DNA from: Monilinia fructicola
Lineage: Eukaryota > Ascomycota > Leotiomycetes > Helotiales > Sclerotiniaceae
Length of the DNA stretch: 64,000 nt
Assembly (NCBI GenBank): GCA_008692225.1
Contig: VICG01000001.1
Span: 2,519,501 to 2,583,500, forward strand
Direction of reading: 5' to 3'
In this document: piece after piece, positions 22,988 to 36,571 of the stretch
Position numbering within the stretch: position 1 is the stretch's first letter
How the letters are laid out: each line of letters opens with the position of its first letter
Notes under the pieces: generated by a model
Told to the model about the DNA's origin: nothing
Database searches by the model: none
Seen by the model: only the letters and a program-made list of their open reading frames with translations
Position numbers and translations under genes: made by a program

Positions 22988-25900
22988 TTCGAAGATCGAT
23001 TTGTTTCACGAAAGAAGATGATTTAACTCAAAAGGATACGAAGACGTAAGAAAGTAAGCAAAAGATGGTTCTTGCGTTAGAATGGAAAGTTGGTTGTTGT
23101 GTAGTAAGTTTGAAAGTAAGAGTTCGGGAATGAGGAGAAGTTCAAATGGCTTCGAAATTCGGCGCGATCTAATTCACTTATGGTTAGCTTGTGATGGATG
23201 GAGCTAGAGTCACGCTAGATTGGAGGTTATGGCAGACCCCAAGGTTAGTATCTGATTTATGATTCATGATCTCTGTGATTAGGTACCTCCCAACTGGGTT
23301 AAAGAAAGTAAATCAAAGCTGAAGAGAAAGTGATATCCAGTCTGGATGGGATCATATCTTGCTTGAAGATCTTAAATGTGGATTTTGCAGAAAAAAATAA
23401 AGCTTCATGAAGGAGGATATGTCGAGGAGAATCATCCGGAAATGTACGGATTACTGAATCACCCCCTCCAACGACCAACAAAAAACATGTCATATATTTT
23501 GAATTCATGTGGTGCCACTAAGACTCTACACAATTCAATACTCTCTTGACTTTCACAAATTAAAATAGTTTTCTTGACTGTGTTGTCATGATCGAGTCTG
23601 TCACGGTCTTATCCTACCATGACAAAAATGACAAGAAAACTCATCAGTATAATTGTTTGTTTGTTTTGCATGTGCATCAGATGACAGTCATTTCCTTCAG
23701 CTTTGTTGAGCTCATAACTGGTCTTTCATCTAGCAGGTCTGAGATACTTTTCACACCAGAGCACTTTCATAGCAGTCATCCACTCTATACTTCCACTGCC
23801 AAACTCTAGAGCAGGTTGGTGGATAGAGACATTGGCGAATGCACCTTGTATGTTCTTTGGCATGATAAGTGGGCTGGCTCATGGGTTTACGAGTTGCTTT
23901 CACTGACTTCTTATTTTGCAGTAACAGCCCATCCACTAAATCTTAAGAGGTATATATTGGATACAGGAAGTCCGTAGACTGAAAGAATGTTGGAGAACTT
24001 TAAAAATGCAATCGAATAAAGCAGGGAAACAGAAAGGAATACGGGGACTCGGGGCTGCAAGCGCTATTGCATTGCCTCAAGGGCACAAAACGTATGCCAA
24101 ATTAGAGAAACGACCAAATACAGTGCTCCGACTTCGACCCAACAGAGCAATGAAATCAAATAACGCCATGCCAAGGTGTGGTCAAGGGAAGCCTCTCCAA
24201 AAGCTTCTCCTTATTTGCGCTCGAACAATGAGATATGGAAATGATTCGCATCACACTGCGATGAGGTTTTCCAAAAGTGCTACTTTTCTGATCCTCGAAT
24301 ACCGTAAAAGCACTCGCTAACTACGCTACAATTTGCAATTCATATCACTCGAGTGAGAGCCCCGAGAACTTCTCATAATCGATGATACGCGTCTCGATGG
24401 AAGCTATCTCTTGGGGAAACGCTGAGAACGAGACAGCGCGTGCTCAAGAAGAAATGCAGTTAAGCTCTTCTAGAAAGTATGAGTCAAGGAGGTGCAGGGG
24501 AATCTGGGCCATAACTCGGTCATATGGGGGTGGGTCTGGAGATAGGAGCGAAGATATATGATCCAGATCTTCCAATGAGTGGTTGATTCGGAGGGCAACA
24601 TGAGCTAGCAATCATACAACCACTCGCTATGGGGCACAGGGCGATGATAGCTGAAATTTGGGCCGGCCAGGGCCTGATGCGGCCCATACAGAAGATAGTG
24701 TCGGAAACAGATGGCAAAATTGAGCGGGGCAACAAGCCTTGCTTGTTAAAATACAAGTAGCCCACTACATTCGGAAGCTTCAATATCCACCATTGCAGGC
24801 AGCGACCGTGAGAACTGCTCACATTGCCACTGAAGCTTGTATCCGACACACATCACTCAACATTCTTAGCTCTCAATCATCGTAGTGAAGTATGGATGAA
24901 AGGCGACAATAGGGAAATTCGGCTCAGTTCTCTCAACCCGCCAATTTCCAGTTCGTCCGGCTCAGGTTCATTGGGGTCTGCCATTTTTCAAATCATATTC
25001 GGAGGTAGGAAGCTTACCTTGAAATCCTCCAAATAATCGACCCGATAAATTATTTCCTGATCGCCGAATGTGATAATCGATATGTGCGATTGAAAATGTA
25101 AGTGTTGAGCAGCAACTTTGTTATAGAAGAAATTTATTCGAAAGTCTTGAAGACAACGTTTGCGCCTGCGAAAATTCGAGAGTGGAAGAGTTGAATTATT
25201 GCTGGAGAAATCTCGGGAATAAATTCAAAACTAGTAGAAGCAGGTATCAGTTGATTGTTCAATGTTTGGTGGTTATGATGAATATTTGTGTTGATGAAGG
25301 GGTAACGGGAGCTCTTAAGCGGAAAGACAGCTTTGTTGGAATATTTTCGCAAGTTTGCATCGACAGGTAGTACCAAGGCTAGTTGCCAAGGTCAAACGTT
25401 TGCGCCAGGGTCGACAACAAAGCTACATCCCACCATGCCAACCACCATATGACATATGAAAGAATGAACTTTGTCAATTACAACAAGTAGGAGAATACTG
25501 ACACAATGAAGGTCGAAATGGTGGTAGGTGCAATGAGGGGTCAAGTTGGAGGGGAGGGCGGGGAGGGGAGGGGGGTTTGAAGCTGTATGCGCGCGACCAG
25601 TAAGGCGCAGGGACAGAAAAATGATCTACTTACATGTTTTAATCGATTGGGTTAACAATTGCTTTGAAAAAACTCGAATTCCGAAAGGAACGCAGTAAAA
25701 TCAAACAAGTATGAGTGAGTATCGAGAGGAAACAATTGATGCAATTAAGCAGCGCAACGATCCGATTAAGTCGACCAAGGACGGGAGACGAAAGGGAGAT
25801 TTGAGGAACAGGAGGAGGGGGGGAGGAGGAGGAGGAGGAAGTAGAGTCGATGATAAGTGGTAAGTGGTAGGTGGTAGGTAGGAGGTAGGAGGTAGGAGGT

Positions 25901-26540
25901 AGTAGTCGGTGGTGGTAAGTAGATGAGGGTGAGGGGAGCTGGAGGGATGCAAGAAGGAAAGAAATTATTATGTGGATGAGTGGGTGGTGAGTGGGTGAGT
26001 GGGTGGGATGAGATGAGATGAGATGGATGGATGGATGGACGGATGGATGGATGGGAGAGAAGGGAAGTTTAAGGAAGTAAGTAATCTGAATTGAGTAAGG
26101 TAATAAGGCAAGTAAGAGTGTGGAATTGAAAGAAGGAGGGGACGTGATCAAGTAAGGTAAGTAAAAGGTCAAGGTAAGGAATGGACGGTCTTCTTTTTTG
26201 GCGCATGAGTAGTGCGGCCAGTATTAGAAAGAAGTACCAGGTAGGCGTCAGAGGAAAAAGTTAGGAAAAGTTAGGAAAAGTAGGCACGTTTTAGTGTGCT
26301 TTTTTATGGTTTTGAGTAATGGCGCAGTGGTTTTGGGTATGGTTTGATTGTGAGATGAGATAATATGATATGATATATATCTACGTCGGGATCGATGGAT
26401 GGTGAAGGGGAATCCAATGCTCGCAGGCGGATTTTATAGGATTTATAGATATGTATGGATCTATATAGACTGATATAGATATATATAGATATTCTGGTAT
26501 TTACGAAAACATCCATGGATAGTTGGGAAAAGTTGAAATG
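22988..26540. other. Gene-poor interval, proximal part
   Basis: No conserved exon found. It holds purine-rich or GGT-rich simple repeats (GGAGG units at 25545-25575 and 25810-25842, GTAGGAGGTAG units at 25865-25915, TGGATGGA at 26030-26052) and AAAGTTAGG repeats at 26258-26280. Open frames such as the ones at 24006-24320 and 24520-24849 have no recognisable similarity. Confidence 0.4.
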
Positions 26541-27200
26541 TTTATCTAGTAGATATCTAGATATAGATACTTAATTAGTAAACCGATGGTCATCTAATTA
26601 ATTAGATAATCAGTACTTGATTATTACTTACTAGGTAGTATTTTTGCATCAATCGAGTAAGTACGTATACTATTTAAGTTAATAAGAGAAGATGATTAAT
26701 TAAATAGAGCCTTAATGGATACGAAAGAGATTTAAAGAGAAAGAGAAGCTAGAAGGATTATTAAAAGTATTTAGTATTTAGTATTTAGCATTTAGCATTT
26801 AGCATTTAGTATTTAGTATTTAGTATTTAGTATTTAGTATTTAGTATTTAGTATTTAGTATTTAGCATTTAGCATTTAGCATTTAGCATTTAGTATTTAG
26901 TATTTAATATTTAATACTTATTTAAAATTTAATTTATTTATTTTCTAAAATTTATAAGATCTTTTTCTTTATATAATTAGAGATTTATTATAATTAGATA
27001 GTAATTATATACCTAGTATATAATAGATAAAATGTATAAAATATATATCTAATAAACTAGATTTGATAGAGTATAGTCTACTCGTAATAAATTATTATAA
27101 TCTTCTCTTTATCTCTTTATCGATTTATTTCTTTTATCTCTTTCTTTAATAGTATTATCTCTTTTCTTGTCTTTGTTCTAGTTCCTCGTTCAAATCTACA
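26541..27200. repeat. AT-rich tract with a seven-base minisatellite
   Basis: From about 26766 to 26910 the units TATTTAG and CATTTAG alternate in blocks for about 20 copies. The flanks (26541-26765 and 26911-27200) are strongly AT-rich with no coding content. Blocks of T-type and C-type units differ by a C/T transition, which fits either RIP-like mutation or unit-type spreading. Confidence 0.7.
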
Positions 27201-30200
27201 CAAATATATGTATTCCAGATCTACTTAAACGTATCTATAGTACATCCTATAAATACAGTTTCTTTGATTGAGTCAAGGTTCCCAGGTAGGATCCTCCAGT
27301 GTGGAGATTTTCAGAAGATACATCCATCCATCAAGACTCAAGAGAGAATGATGCTCCAAGTGAGAGGAGGATGAGAATACGATCTAACTATCTAGATGGC
27401 GGTATATACTATTTAGGCATAGAAACAAATCTTATTTGTTCGAGGCGTGATGCTGCGCCTAAGCACAAGATATGTATGTAATTACTTTATAGAGAGAGAA
27501 TCAGAGATGTACGAGAGTGAGAGTTACATAATATATCATTACTAAGCTGTAGACTGTAGAGCGAGCTATCAAGCTCCAAGGCTATAGTAATAATAGATCC
27601 TGCATATAAGGAAGGAATTTTGAATCAATATCGACTGGAAAAGAGAGAAAAGACAAGATCATCATTATCGTTTGGTTTCATCATTACATCAACAGTTTTA
27701 CCATTACAGCACAGTAGAACTATACTGCAGAACTATACTGCATTATTGGATGTGTACAATCCTAAATTCTACCCCTACGGTTGACAATAATATCGGTACT
27801 CCTCTGCTGACTTCCAGGAACTTTTCAATTGATCGACGAGTTCCTCAATATAAAGTTGGTATTGGCGCGCGTACTAAACATGATTGAAAAGATTTGTCTC
27901 TAATGCCCGATATCTATCCATCTACTACTACGTAACTCGTATGCTTGAGCAAAGATTTTCTCAACGGGTTGGAGTCATACACTCAGAAGAAAAGTCCTGG
28001 GCCTAATTTAGTGATGCCGAACTAAAACTCATTCCTTCGAATCAGAGATCAGAACTCCACACTCAAGCTGCTCTTGGAGATATTGATACCATCATGCCGG
28101 TAACTTTGGTGGGATGATCGGGATAATCGCCTTTGTCGTCCTACCCGACCTAGTCAGTCAATCTTTGGTCTTGGACTTATTCTGGGGCCGAGACATGCCC
28201 TCGACTCTTGATAAGTTCATGATGATGATGGGGATGATGATGATGACGACGATGATGATGCTGTTGTTGTTGATGTTGATGTTGATGTTGATGATGTTCA
28301 TATGATTGATACATTTGCCCAGTCTCGGGTACGAGAGTTTGCCGTCATGGGAGTTTTCCATTCAAGATAGGTGGAGACGATTACGATCACAACAAGGGCT
28401 CGAGCTTTCTGGACTTTTGTGTGTGTGTTTTTACTGTGCATTGGTAGCGAAGCCATCTGGGTGGGTAAGGTGTTTCTTACTGGACTACAAGCGCTTGGTT
28501 TGCCCTAGGATATACTCCATGTATGAGCTTCTTGATCCTCCGTTCCTCCTCGGATATTGCTTGAAAGCACAAGAAACAAACAAGTATACGGATCATCACG
28601 GCACGTTAAGCAAGCATTCCAAATTCCAATATATCCAATTTCCATAGTTTAATCTCAACAGCAACCGAGTGAAGAGTAAGAGAGCCTAGACGTGCGATAT
28701 CATCCACACAGTACATATATTACATACATACAATACATACATACATACATACATACATACTTACTTAGTTCTACTTACTTACTTACTTACATGTTTACTT
28801 ACAAAGTCTTACATACATATTTATTTAACCCTTTCCTGATCTTCGGGATTCGCTTCAACATGGGGTCAGAATTGATGAAGAGGCTTACAAAAGGGCTGAA
28901 CTTTGAAGGAAGAAAAAATTGAATTTGTGGTGACGCCATCATTATTAAACTCAGTTCTAATCTATTAAGATCCATAAAATATTGGCTGGGTTGGATCAAC
29001 GAATGATTCGAGTTTCAGAGGATGCACTCGAGTATCGACATCAACATTGGCACTGCTATTGGTCAACAGCCATTTCCTCCCCAACTTACAAATAACCAAT
29101 AGTATCTCACTGTCGAGAAAGGGGGACACGGTTGAATGTTCGGACACAGTGTACATTATTGTCGAAGAGAAAAGATGTTACCATCGATATAAACGTCAAT
29201 GATCGATCAACTAAATACTCTTGTATATCCTTTGGAACCCAAGGAAGATATCTCTATCCTTTTGTTCTTATTCCTCCCCTCCTCCTCCTCCTCCTCCTCT
29301 TCTTCTTCTTCTTCCCCTTCCTTCTTCCGCTTCCCCTCCTCTTCCTTCCTCTTCTTCCTCCTCTTCTCCGTCAGCCCAAAGCATTAATCAAAAGACTCGA
29401 GGGGAAAAGTCCAGAAACATTATATCCGGGGCACCCTCGTCCAAGAAACTACCCAAACAGGTAAACATTTTCGGCCCAATTGACAAGGTATAGTACAGGA
29501 TCTTAGTAGGCTTGTTCCTTACATCTGCGAATGTACGTCGACGAAAGCAGAATCGAGACTTGATTTCTATCGTTTTCTCTTCTTTTTCCACGAAGCAAAT
29601 TAATTGAAATTAATTTGATACGACGGGTAAGTAATAAATGATATATCCTCCTGCTTGAATGGCTTCTTTGAAGATGAATGAACAAGAAGCTCACCAAGGA
29701 CGAGAATCCATTCATTCATGCGCATTGAAACAAAAATTGATTAATACCCACAGAGTATACAGTACAATAAGTACCCAAGCACATGATAAAAATAGGGTTG
29801 CCATGCGATGCCTATACTTAGTAGTACTGTACTTGGTACTTACCACTTATTACTTACCCAGGTAAAGCCCATTCATTCGATGTCTTCTCTTCTTATTGGA
29901 TCAGTTGAACTCTTTTCTTATACTCGTTAACCTTGTATCAATTTTTAATATAAATTCATATATATATTTCCTTTTTGGGATTTTTTGGGATTTTTTTCCC
30001 TCATTTTTTCTTCATCTACGAACCGAAGGGCAGCAAGATGATTCGGTTGTTACATAAATTATTATAGTAATCATCGAACCAGATACCCAGCTACGGTAAT
30101 AATACTGGTTATTACAATAATTATATATGAATATGCAAGCAACTACAGTATTTACTGTAGATGAATTTGACACTGTATCTTCTTGAGTATCAGTCTTGTC

Positions 30201-32578
30201 CCTTCTATGTATCCGCTCGCTGCATAAAGTTCAATGCCTTCACAAGTTGTCACTATCAGAGAAAATTCTTCCCAACCCTTGACCCATCGGCATGAAATCC
30301 GAAAGGGGGGAAACACTACTGTATCGCCTAATGACTAACATAACATCAAACTTTTTGTTTGATAATTTTAATGCCGGTCGGTCTCTGTGAGCAACATGAT
30401 GATGCTATCAAGATTTTTCTATAAAAAAGAAATGTTATACTGTACCGTACCGTACTGTACGGTAAGTAGTACCCCATACGATACAGGACAGGACTACTCT
30501 GGAGTCTGTATATGTACTCGACATAGACGACTGCTGCACGTAATATTCTCTCATTTTCATTGGCTAATTTGAATTTCAAGGAGGTAAGAAAAAACGAAGG
30601 GTAAGACATCGCAACCATCGCACAGGTCAAGGAAAGATCAACATCACATACGCCTACACATACACTTACTTACACTTACACTTACAGTATCATAATCTCA
30701 CGATACACAACGACTACCGTGAAATATCTATCTGATTAACCTGAAACTCCATTACTTCTCTGCTCTCTGCTTCCAAAATCTTGTGGCATCTACTTACCTT
30801 TGCCTACTACCTGCGCACCTTTTTCCCCCATCTTAATTCTGGCTATCAATTCTCCGAGCATAAACCAGTATGAAAGTCCCGGATCCTCGCATACTGACAG
30901 GCTCACCGAAAGTCACAGTGTCACACCAATCATTCTCTATTTACACTGCCTCTTCAAAGGGGCCCCTAGTTGCTTTTCTATCCCAGGATATACGAATGTA
31001 CCAATGTACCAATATACCAATGTACACATACATGTACACATGGCAACACGACACCCGCCTCTTTTCTTCTATCCCGCCCCAAAATTACGTTCTTTCTTGA
31101 GCGTGATGTGCTCTGCATATACATATACATACTCCGTACTGTATATATACATGCTTACTCTGCATATACATGAATTGGTACCAGTACCGTACCAAATGTA
31201 TCGGGGGATCCACCTTGCATTAGAGTACGTACAACCGCAAGGCAAGAGAATATCCCTTGCTTCAGCCCCATACAGGGTATAGTATTCGGTGTATACATAC
31301 ATCGATATGGGTAAACCAATAAGGATATACTGTCCTTCTCCCCAACTGGTGCCACAGCCATACGTTACACAGAGATAACGGTAGGAAAGGTTACTTGCAT
31401 ATGGTATCATGAGTGAAGGAACAGGCCAGTCTCCAGATTTGGGTGTTGATGTGAGAATTATTTGTATTCGGTACGGTATAGGAGTAGGAGTGGACTGATG
31501 TTTCAATTCGGCAGCAGCCGGAGATGGAACCCTTTGCATTTGGACCATGGCATCCTTCTCCAATGTCCATGATGCTTCCATGGCTTGATCAACCTGCAGT
31601 CAGTCAATCACGGATGGCAACATCACGTTGATCGTAAAAGACGTCCAAGCATTCTAGGTAATGTAATACTGAGTAAGGAGTATCTTCGCTTCCTCTGATC
31701 TCTTCCATTCAAATCATCCATCAGGCGAATTGTTACGCTCCCCGAGCTCTCTCCCGAGCTCTAGCAAGAAGGAAGTCATATACAACTTGGCCTCTCTTCC
31801 AAAGACTCACCTTGGGTATGCTCACACGATATTGGAAAATAAAACGGGAGTTTACTTTGTCTGTTTCCCACTTTCCGTGGCTACTCCCCACCACCTGTAG
31901 CGTACTTCACATGCATGTTGGTTAACCTTCCCTTCGTGAACGGCTGACCCAAGTTTTCCCTATCGTTAATTACCGATCTGGCATGAAAACACTGTGTAAT
32001 ACCGATGCAATATTACTGAACCCGCCGTCGTCAATCTCTCCTTTTTGTATCTCCTCGGTCTTAGAGGCCCCTCTCAAACTTCCTCCTTTGTTCAAAGTTT
32101 CTTCGCGTATGGGTATTACATCAAAGAATCAAAAGTGCTTCCTGAGGAACATTCTGTGCGACGTCCATCATCTCTCTCGCTTTCGGTACTCATCCCTATA
32201 TCTCATGCTTCATGGATCTGATCTCATCTACTTCACAGTGACTCGCTCATTCAAGTGAAAAGACTCATGTCATGCTTTCACCTTCAACCTCAATCACTTG
32301 TTGCACCTACTAGAAGCTGATGTAATGCGCTCGAGTCTCCCCGTTTCCAAGCTATCATATCATCATCCATGAACATTGCGGAAATATCTCGTCTTTTCTC
32401 ATGACACCCCCCTCCCAAACCACCATATCTACCAACGACGCCTCTGCAACCCCACCCCCATTCCAGCAAATACACATGACAGTAGCAAACTTTTCACATT
32501 TGACTCCCCGTTCTCATTCCCATCCCATCAAATTAAAAAGCCTAGCGCCATAATCTTAGCCTCAGGGGGATAATATAT
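27201..32578. other. Gene-poor interval, middle part
   Basis: No gene supported. It contains a (GAT)n/(GTT)n trinucleotide tract at 28219-28300, TACA/CTTA tetranucleotides at 28720-28800, (CTC)n/(CTT)n at 29275-29372, GTAC-rich palindromic sequence near 30440-30470, and TGTACCAA repeats near 30998-31035. TACTCCGTA occurs at 31130-31138. Open frames here encode repeat-derived low-complexity peptides. Confidence 0.4.
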
Positions 32579-32889
32579 TCATGAGAATGATGGAATAATT
32601 GCCCTTTCAGGTTTCAGCTTGAAGAGTATCATAGATAGAATCCCTCGAGACATTCGAGTATATCCTTTGCTGCTTCCCTCAACAACACACATTCGAAATC
32701 CTGATGTTATGTATACCTCGCCCGAAATCCTCGCATGTCCCTGCACCTGCACGCCGTGCTCTTCCCTCTCCTCGTGACGTGCCTGCACCCTGTAACAGGG
32801 CATCTTCACCTCGAGAAGCAAATCGAGTATCCCCCTGCCGTCCTTCCACTGCTTGCTTATCTCTTTGCGTATCCTCACGCCATTCATGG
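32579..32889 (-). CDS. Candidate coding exon(s), function unknown
   Basis: An open frame on the minus strand starting at MNGVRIRKEISKQWKDGRG has even codon use through ILDLLLEVKMPCYRVQARHE and VQVQGHARISGE. At that point a GTATAC donor-like site occurs, so the remainder of the frame may be intronic. I recognise no family. A run of about 12 G's just upstream (minus strand, 32907-32918) makes the 5' end unreadable, and the opposite strand is also open in places. Weak support. Confidence 0.22.
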
Positions 32890-33082
32890 AATCCGCATCA
32901 TCCCCCCCCCCCCCTCCCCCGTCCCCCTTGGCCCATCTCCCCCAAGCTTCCCCCCACGTACGTACCCCTTCGCCTAACCCCCACTGCCCCCAGCACCATA
33001 ACAAGACACTCCTCCAACCCCCCACGCGCCCGTCCATGATCCCGCGCTCCTCACATCTCTGACCAGGAGTCGACCAAGAGAT

Positions 33083-33658
33083 ATGTCCACCAAGACAGGA
33101 GGTACAGACGGGGCGCCAAAACCCACAACGTCAACGCGACATCTCAAAAGTCCCTCGTCGAGATCCGCATCTATCCGGCAATGCGCCCCCCACCGACGAC
33201 ACCGATCTGCATCGCCAGACATCGCCAGACTCCCGAACTCCACCCCCAGAGCCAGACATCCAAGGTCTCGACCAGGATCCTCGGCAAGCTTGCCCGGCTC
33301 GCGATCTCCCGCCATCGCTCCCCCGCGCCATTCCCAGCCCCGCATCTCGCGTCCCGCGCTCTCCCCAGACCGCTACTGCGACCCCTCCACCCCGCAACCG
33401 GATCCCGGTCCCTCGACCCCTACCGTCCGCAATGCACCCTCCGAGTTCCATCCGCTTTCCCACCTCTCCCATTTGCCGCGGCCCAAATCTCCCGAACCCC
33501 TTGCATCACCCCAATCCTTCCCGCCTAGCCTCCTCAAGAGCTCTCGCCCCTCGTTTATCCAGCATCCACTATCCACCATCCAACCAAAAACCCCCCTCAC
33601 CAAGTCCTTCCAGATCAAAGGTTTCCATGTCCAAAACGATATTCCATTTCAAGTATGA
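33083..33658 (+). CDS. Ser/Pro-rich hypothetical protein
   Basis: An uninterrupted 191-codon frame in a GC-rich block, starting MSTKTGGTDGAPKPTTSTRH. It is rich in Ser, Pro and Arg, with SP-type motifs (LKSPSSRSASIRQ, RPKSPEPLASPQSF) typical of disordered fungal regulators, and ends KGFHVQNDIPFQV. A GTATGA at the end (AA|GTATGA) could be a donor, so the frame may continue in another exon. No domain recognised. The opposite strand is also open in parts, a common result of high GC, so coding is plausible but unproven. Confidence 0.38.
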   Translation: MSTKTGGTDGAPKPTTSTRHLKSPSSRSASIRQCAPHRRHRSASPDIARLPNSTPRARHPRSRPGSSASLPGSRSPAIAPPRHSQPRISRPALSPDRYCDPSTPQPDPGPSTPTVRNAPSEFHPLSHLSHLPRPKSPEPLASPQSFPPSLLKSSRPSFIQHPLSTIQPKTPLTKSFQIKGFHVQNDIPFQV

Positions 33659-34105
33659 ATGAGCATGAGCTCTTGTGACCGCATGATAAAGACAGATATG
33701 ATGATGATGATGATGACAAGAGGTAAACTAGATACGAGGAAGGATACTAGGGCATCCCACCTCAATCTCCACCCTCGTCCAAACGGAAGTTTTAATTACC
33801 CATCGAGTACGTATCGAGGGAAGATTGCACACACACGGTTGGTTGGAGAATATTTCTTACTTGCACCTCGTAATGACAGGGGGAGGGAGGTTCTGCTTGC
33901 TACGCTCAAGTATTCTTCGCTGTGCTATTTTTGATGGGCTATCTGTAATCCATGGTAAAACTATGCGAGTACAATTCTACAGTCTACGCGTAGAACCCAA
34001 TGTGAAACTTTCATCTCATTTCCTCTCATCATGCTATTTATCTAGCTCACCCGCACCGCTAGATCTGCCAACCAACTTTGCCCAAGAAAACATAGAACCT
34101 CAACC

Positions 34106-36571
34106 TCAACCCCAATTCATCAAGACTTGTTTCTTCCCCTTGTTTCCCTTCTTCTTTCCTCCCTGCCCAGCATCCGTACTTTCTGCTTCTCCCAGTAGTC
34201 CCGGATCCCCCCTCGCCATTCCCTGCTCCCACGCGCTCGTAACTGGTTTCCCACCCACGTCCCTCCTTACCATCCCCGTACCATACCCAAAGATGGTACT
34301 TTGCGGCTTGGCAGCCGGTGGTAAGGCCGGAAATGCACTAGAGTCAGCTCCCTTGCCATTCCTCGCTTGCGCACGCGAAGGAGCTCGGCTAGAAGACGCA
34401 GATGCGGGCGCCGAAGAGGAGGCGACGGGGGTTGGTGCTACCCAGGGTGTGGTTGTTATACGAGAGTCGGTTTGGTTGGGACGGGATGAGGGGAGAGTAG
34501 GGAAAGGATTAGTGTATTGACTTGATGAGGATGGGCCTGGAGCTGGTGTTGAGGTGGACGCAGAGCTTGAAGCAGTGCCCCATGAACGATTTTGTGAAAC
34601 AGTTGAGCGGGATGATTGTGCGGTAGATTTCTTGAGTTTAAGAACACGATTTGATCGTGGGCCAGACGAAGAAGTGGAATTCATGGATGCCCAGCCCAAA
34701 GGTATAGTATTACCATTGCTCGAAGTAGGGGCTGGCAGAGACGGATAGTCTTCGTTGATCGCGCGCCAATCATTCCAAGCTGTAATTATGGCGGTTTTCT
34801 TTCTTCTGATCTTCAAAAAGGTCGGCTATTTCACGAATAAGTGTTCCAAGAGCAGCAGGAGTAGTGTCAGAAAATAGCGCAAAAAATGCATCGATGAGGG
34901 CACCAGCAGTTATTCCACCACTTCTATATGAAGAAATAGAGTTGCGAAATTGATTCAACTTGGTCTGATCATTTTGCAAAAGCCGAGTAGCTCTATCAAT
35001 AACATCCTGATGTCGAAGCTGTCTGGCTTGTTCTTGTGGTGTCAACTCTGGTGCAGCTAGGTTCATGCTAGCTACTGCATCGGAAAGATCCCCGGCATTG
35101 CCTGCAGGTCGACCGGCGGCTGCCCGGGAGGGTTCTCTTGGATTGGTTCTGGCATTAGCTTGGGCGGGAGTAGGTGCAGTCAATTGACCACCAAAGGCTC
35201 TTGACGACCCAGCTTGAGCACCTTGCACGGCCATTTGTCGATGGAAAGCTTGCTCATCATCCGACGCAAGGGTTGTGCACTCGATGGCGCCAATGGTTCA
35301 GCATTTGGGTCTCTGCCTCTACCTCTGCCGCGGCCATCTCGTTGCTCTCGCTGACTTCCTCCGCGGCTGCGTTCTTGTACGTATGGCTGTCGATATTCAA
35401 AGGTGGAGATATCAACTGTTCTCGCATCTCTTCGAACATCTTTAGATAAAGTGCTTCCGTGGACTTCTAACTGATGTGCTTTAAGATCCATCTCCGTCGC
35501 GAAAAATATAAGCTTTTGCTCCAAACATTCCGGCTCGTTACAAGGGAAATGATCCTTTCGAAAGTGTTGCGAGAGAGAGCTATAATCAACATAATAATGT
35601 GGTTGGCCATTATTGCTCAGCCGGTCACAGACATGGCACCTCTCATGTTTATCTCGGCAGTGCAAGAATAACTCATCATCACCATAAAAGCGTTGACCAC
35701 AGAAGGAACATAGAGGATGACCTTTGAATCCCGTTGGTGTCGAGCGCTCCAGGGTTATCATCCCCTTTCCTCATATGCTTTTCCAATTCTTTATCCGCAA
35801 ACAATTCGTGCTCGTGAGTAAATACTTTCTTGTGCCTTGTACATAGGTCACACATTTTCTTCTGGTGTATGGATTTAACATGTCGATGCAGATCTGGCCA
35901 ACCTCTACACGCAGCATCACAATTGGGATCAGGGCAGTTATACCGCAGAAGCAGCAGAGTATCTTCCTGAATATCGTTACTCTCATAGCGAATGCCGATA
36001 TTTGGGTCTGTATTCGAGATATCTTCGTCGGAGAAATCCTCATAATTTTTGGTCGCATTATCTGTGAATATAACAAACGGCGAGGGCGTCTTGAAGATGT
36101 TAGCCTAATCTAATGGAGCTGATAGGAGCGAAACCTACTCTGCAATGCACACAGTCTTTCGTCTTATACAAGGCTCTCATCCGCAAAGCACATATATGGC
36201 ATGTGCGATGATTGCATGGGGCGACAGCATTATGCTCAACATCCGAGGCGCAAATAAAGCACACCTCTGCTTCAACAGGTTCCTCATCTGCGTTCTTAGT
36301 TTCATCTGTTTTTGGCGACTTCTTCTGGGTAGCAAATTTCGCTGTGAGGTCTGCAGAGTTCATGGTATTGGTATTTCGCATTAGCTGTTTCTTGGCTAGA
36401 AGAACCTCCCCTACTTCCACCGCGACCCCGCCTCCCTCCACGGTTTTCCGGATGTCTAGATTCACCACCAGCGTCCCCTGAAGCTCCTCCTCGACCGCGA
36501 CCCCGGCCTCTTCCTCTCTGGCCTCGCTGCCCATCATTGCGGGGCCGCGAAGGATGGTCGGCTGTAGCCAT
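34106..36571 (-). CDS. HEL2: RING/C2H2 E3 ubiquitin ligase, Hel2/ZNF598-like
   Basis: Hel2 senses collided ribosomes and ubiquitinates 40S proteins to start ribosome-associated quality control. Exon 1 (36139-36571) encodes an RG-rich start, MATADHPSRPRNDGQRGQRG, and the RING: EVCFICASDVEHNAVAPCNH then RTCHICALRMRALYKTKDCV-HCR. After a 49-nt intron, exon 2 (34106-36089) carries TPSPFVIFTDNATKNYEDFS and the C2H2-type fingers (LLLRYNCPDPNCDAACRGWP, KMCDLCTRHKKVFTHEHELF, HPLCSFCGQRFYGDDELFLH, HERCHVCDRLSNNGQPHYYV), then QERSRGGSQREQRDGRGRGR and a disordered tail ending GKKKGNKGKKQVLMNWG. About 800 residues. Frame breaks: 36373-36375 (+1), 35730-35732 (+1), 35270-35272 (-1) and about 34795-34803 (+1), all in short homopolymers. 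Confidence 0.9.

Noticed and set aside
28158..28361. His/Gln-rich or Ile/Asn-rich frames at the GAT/GTT repeat
   Set aside because: Repeat-derived; the His/Gln frame is closed by a stop a short way upstream and has no supporting exon.
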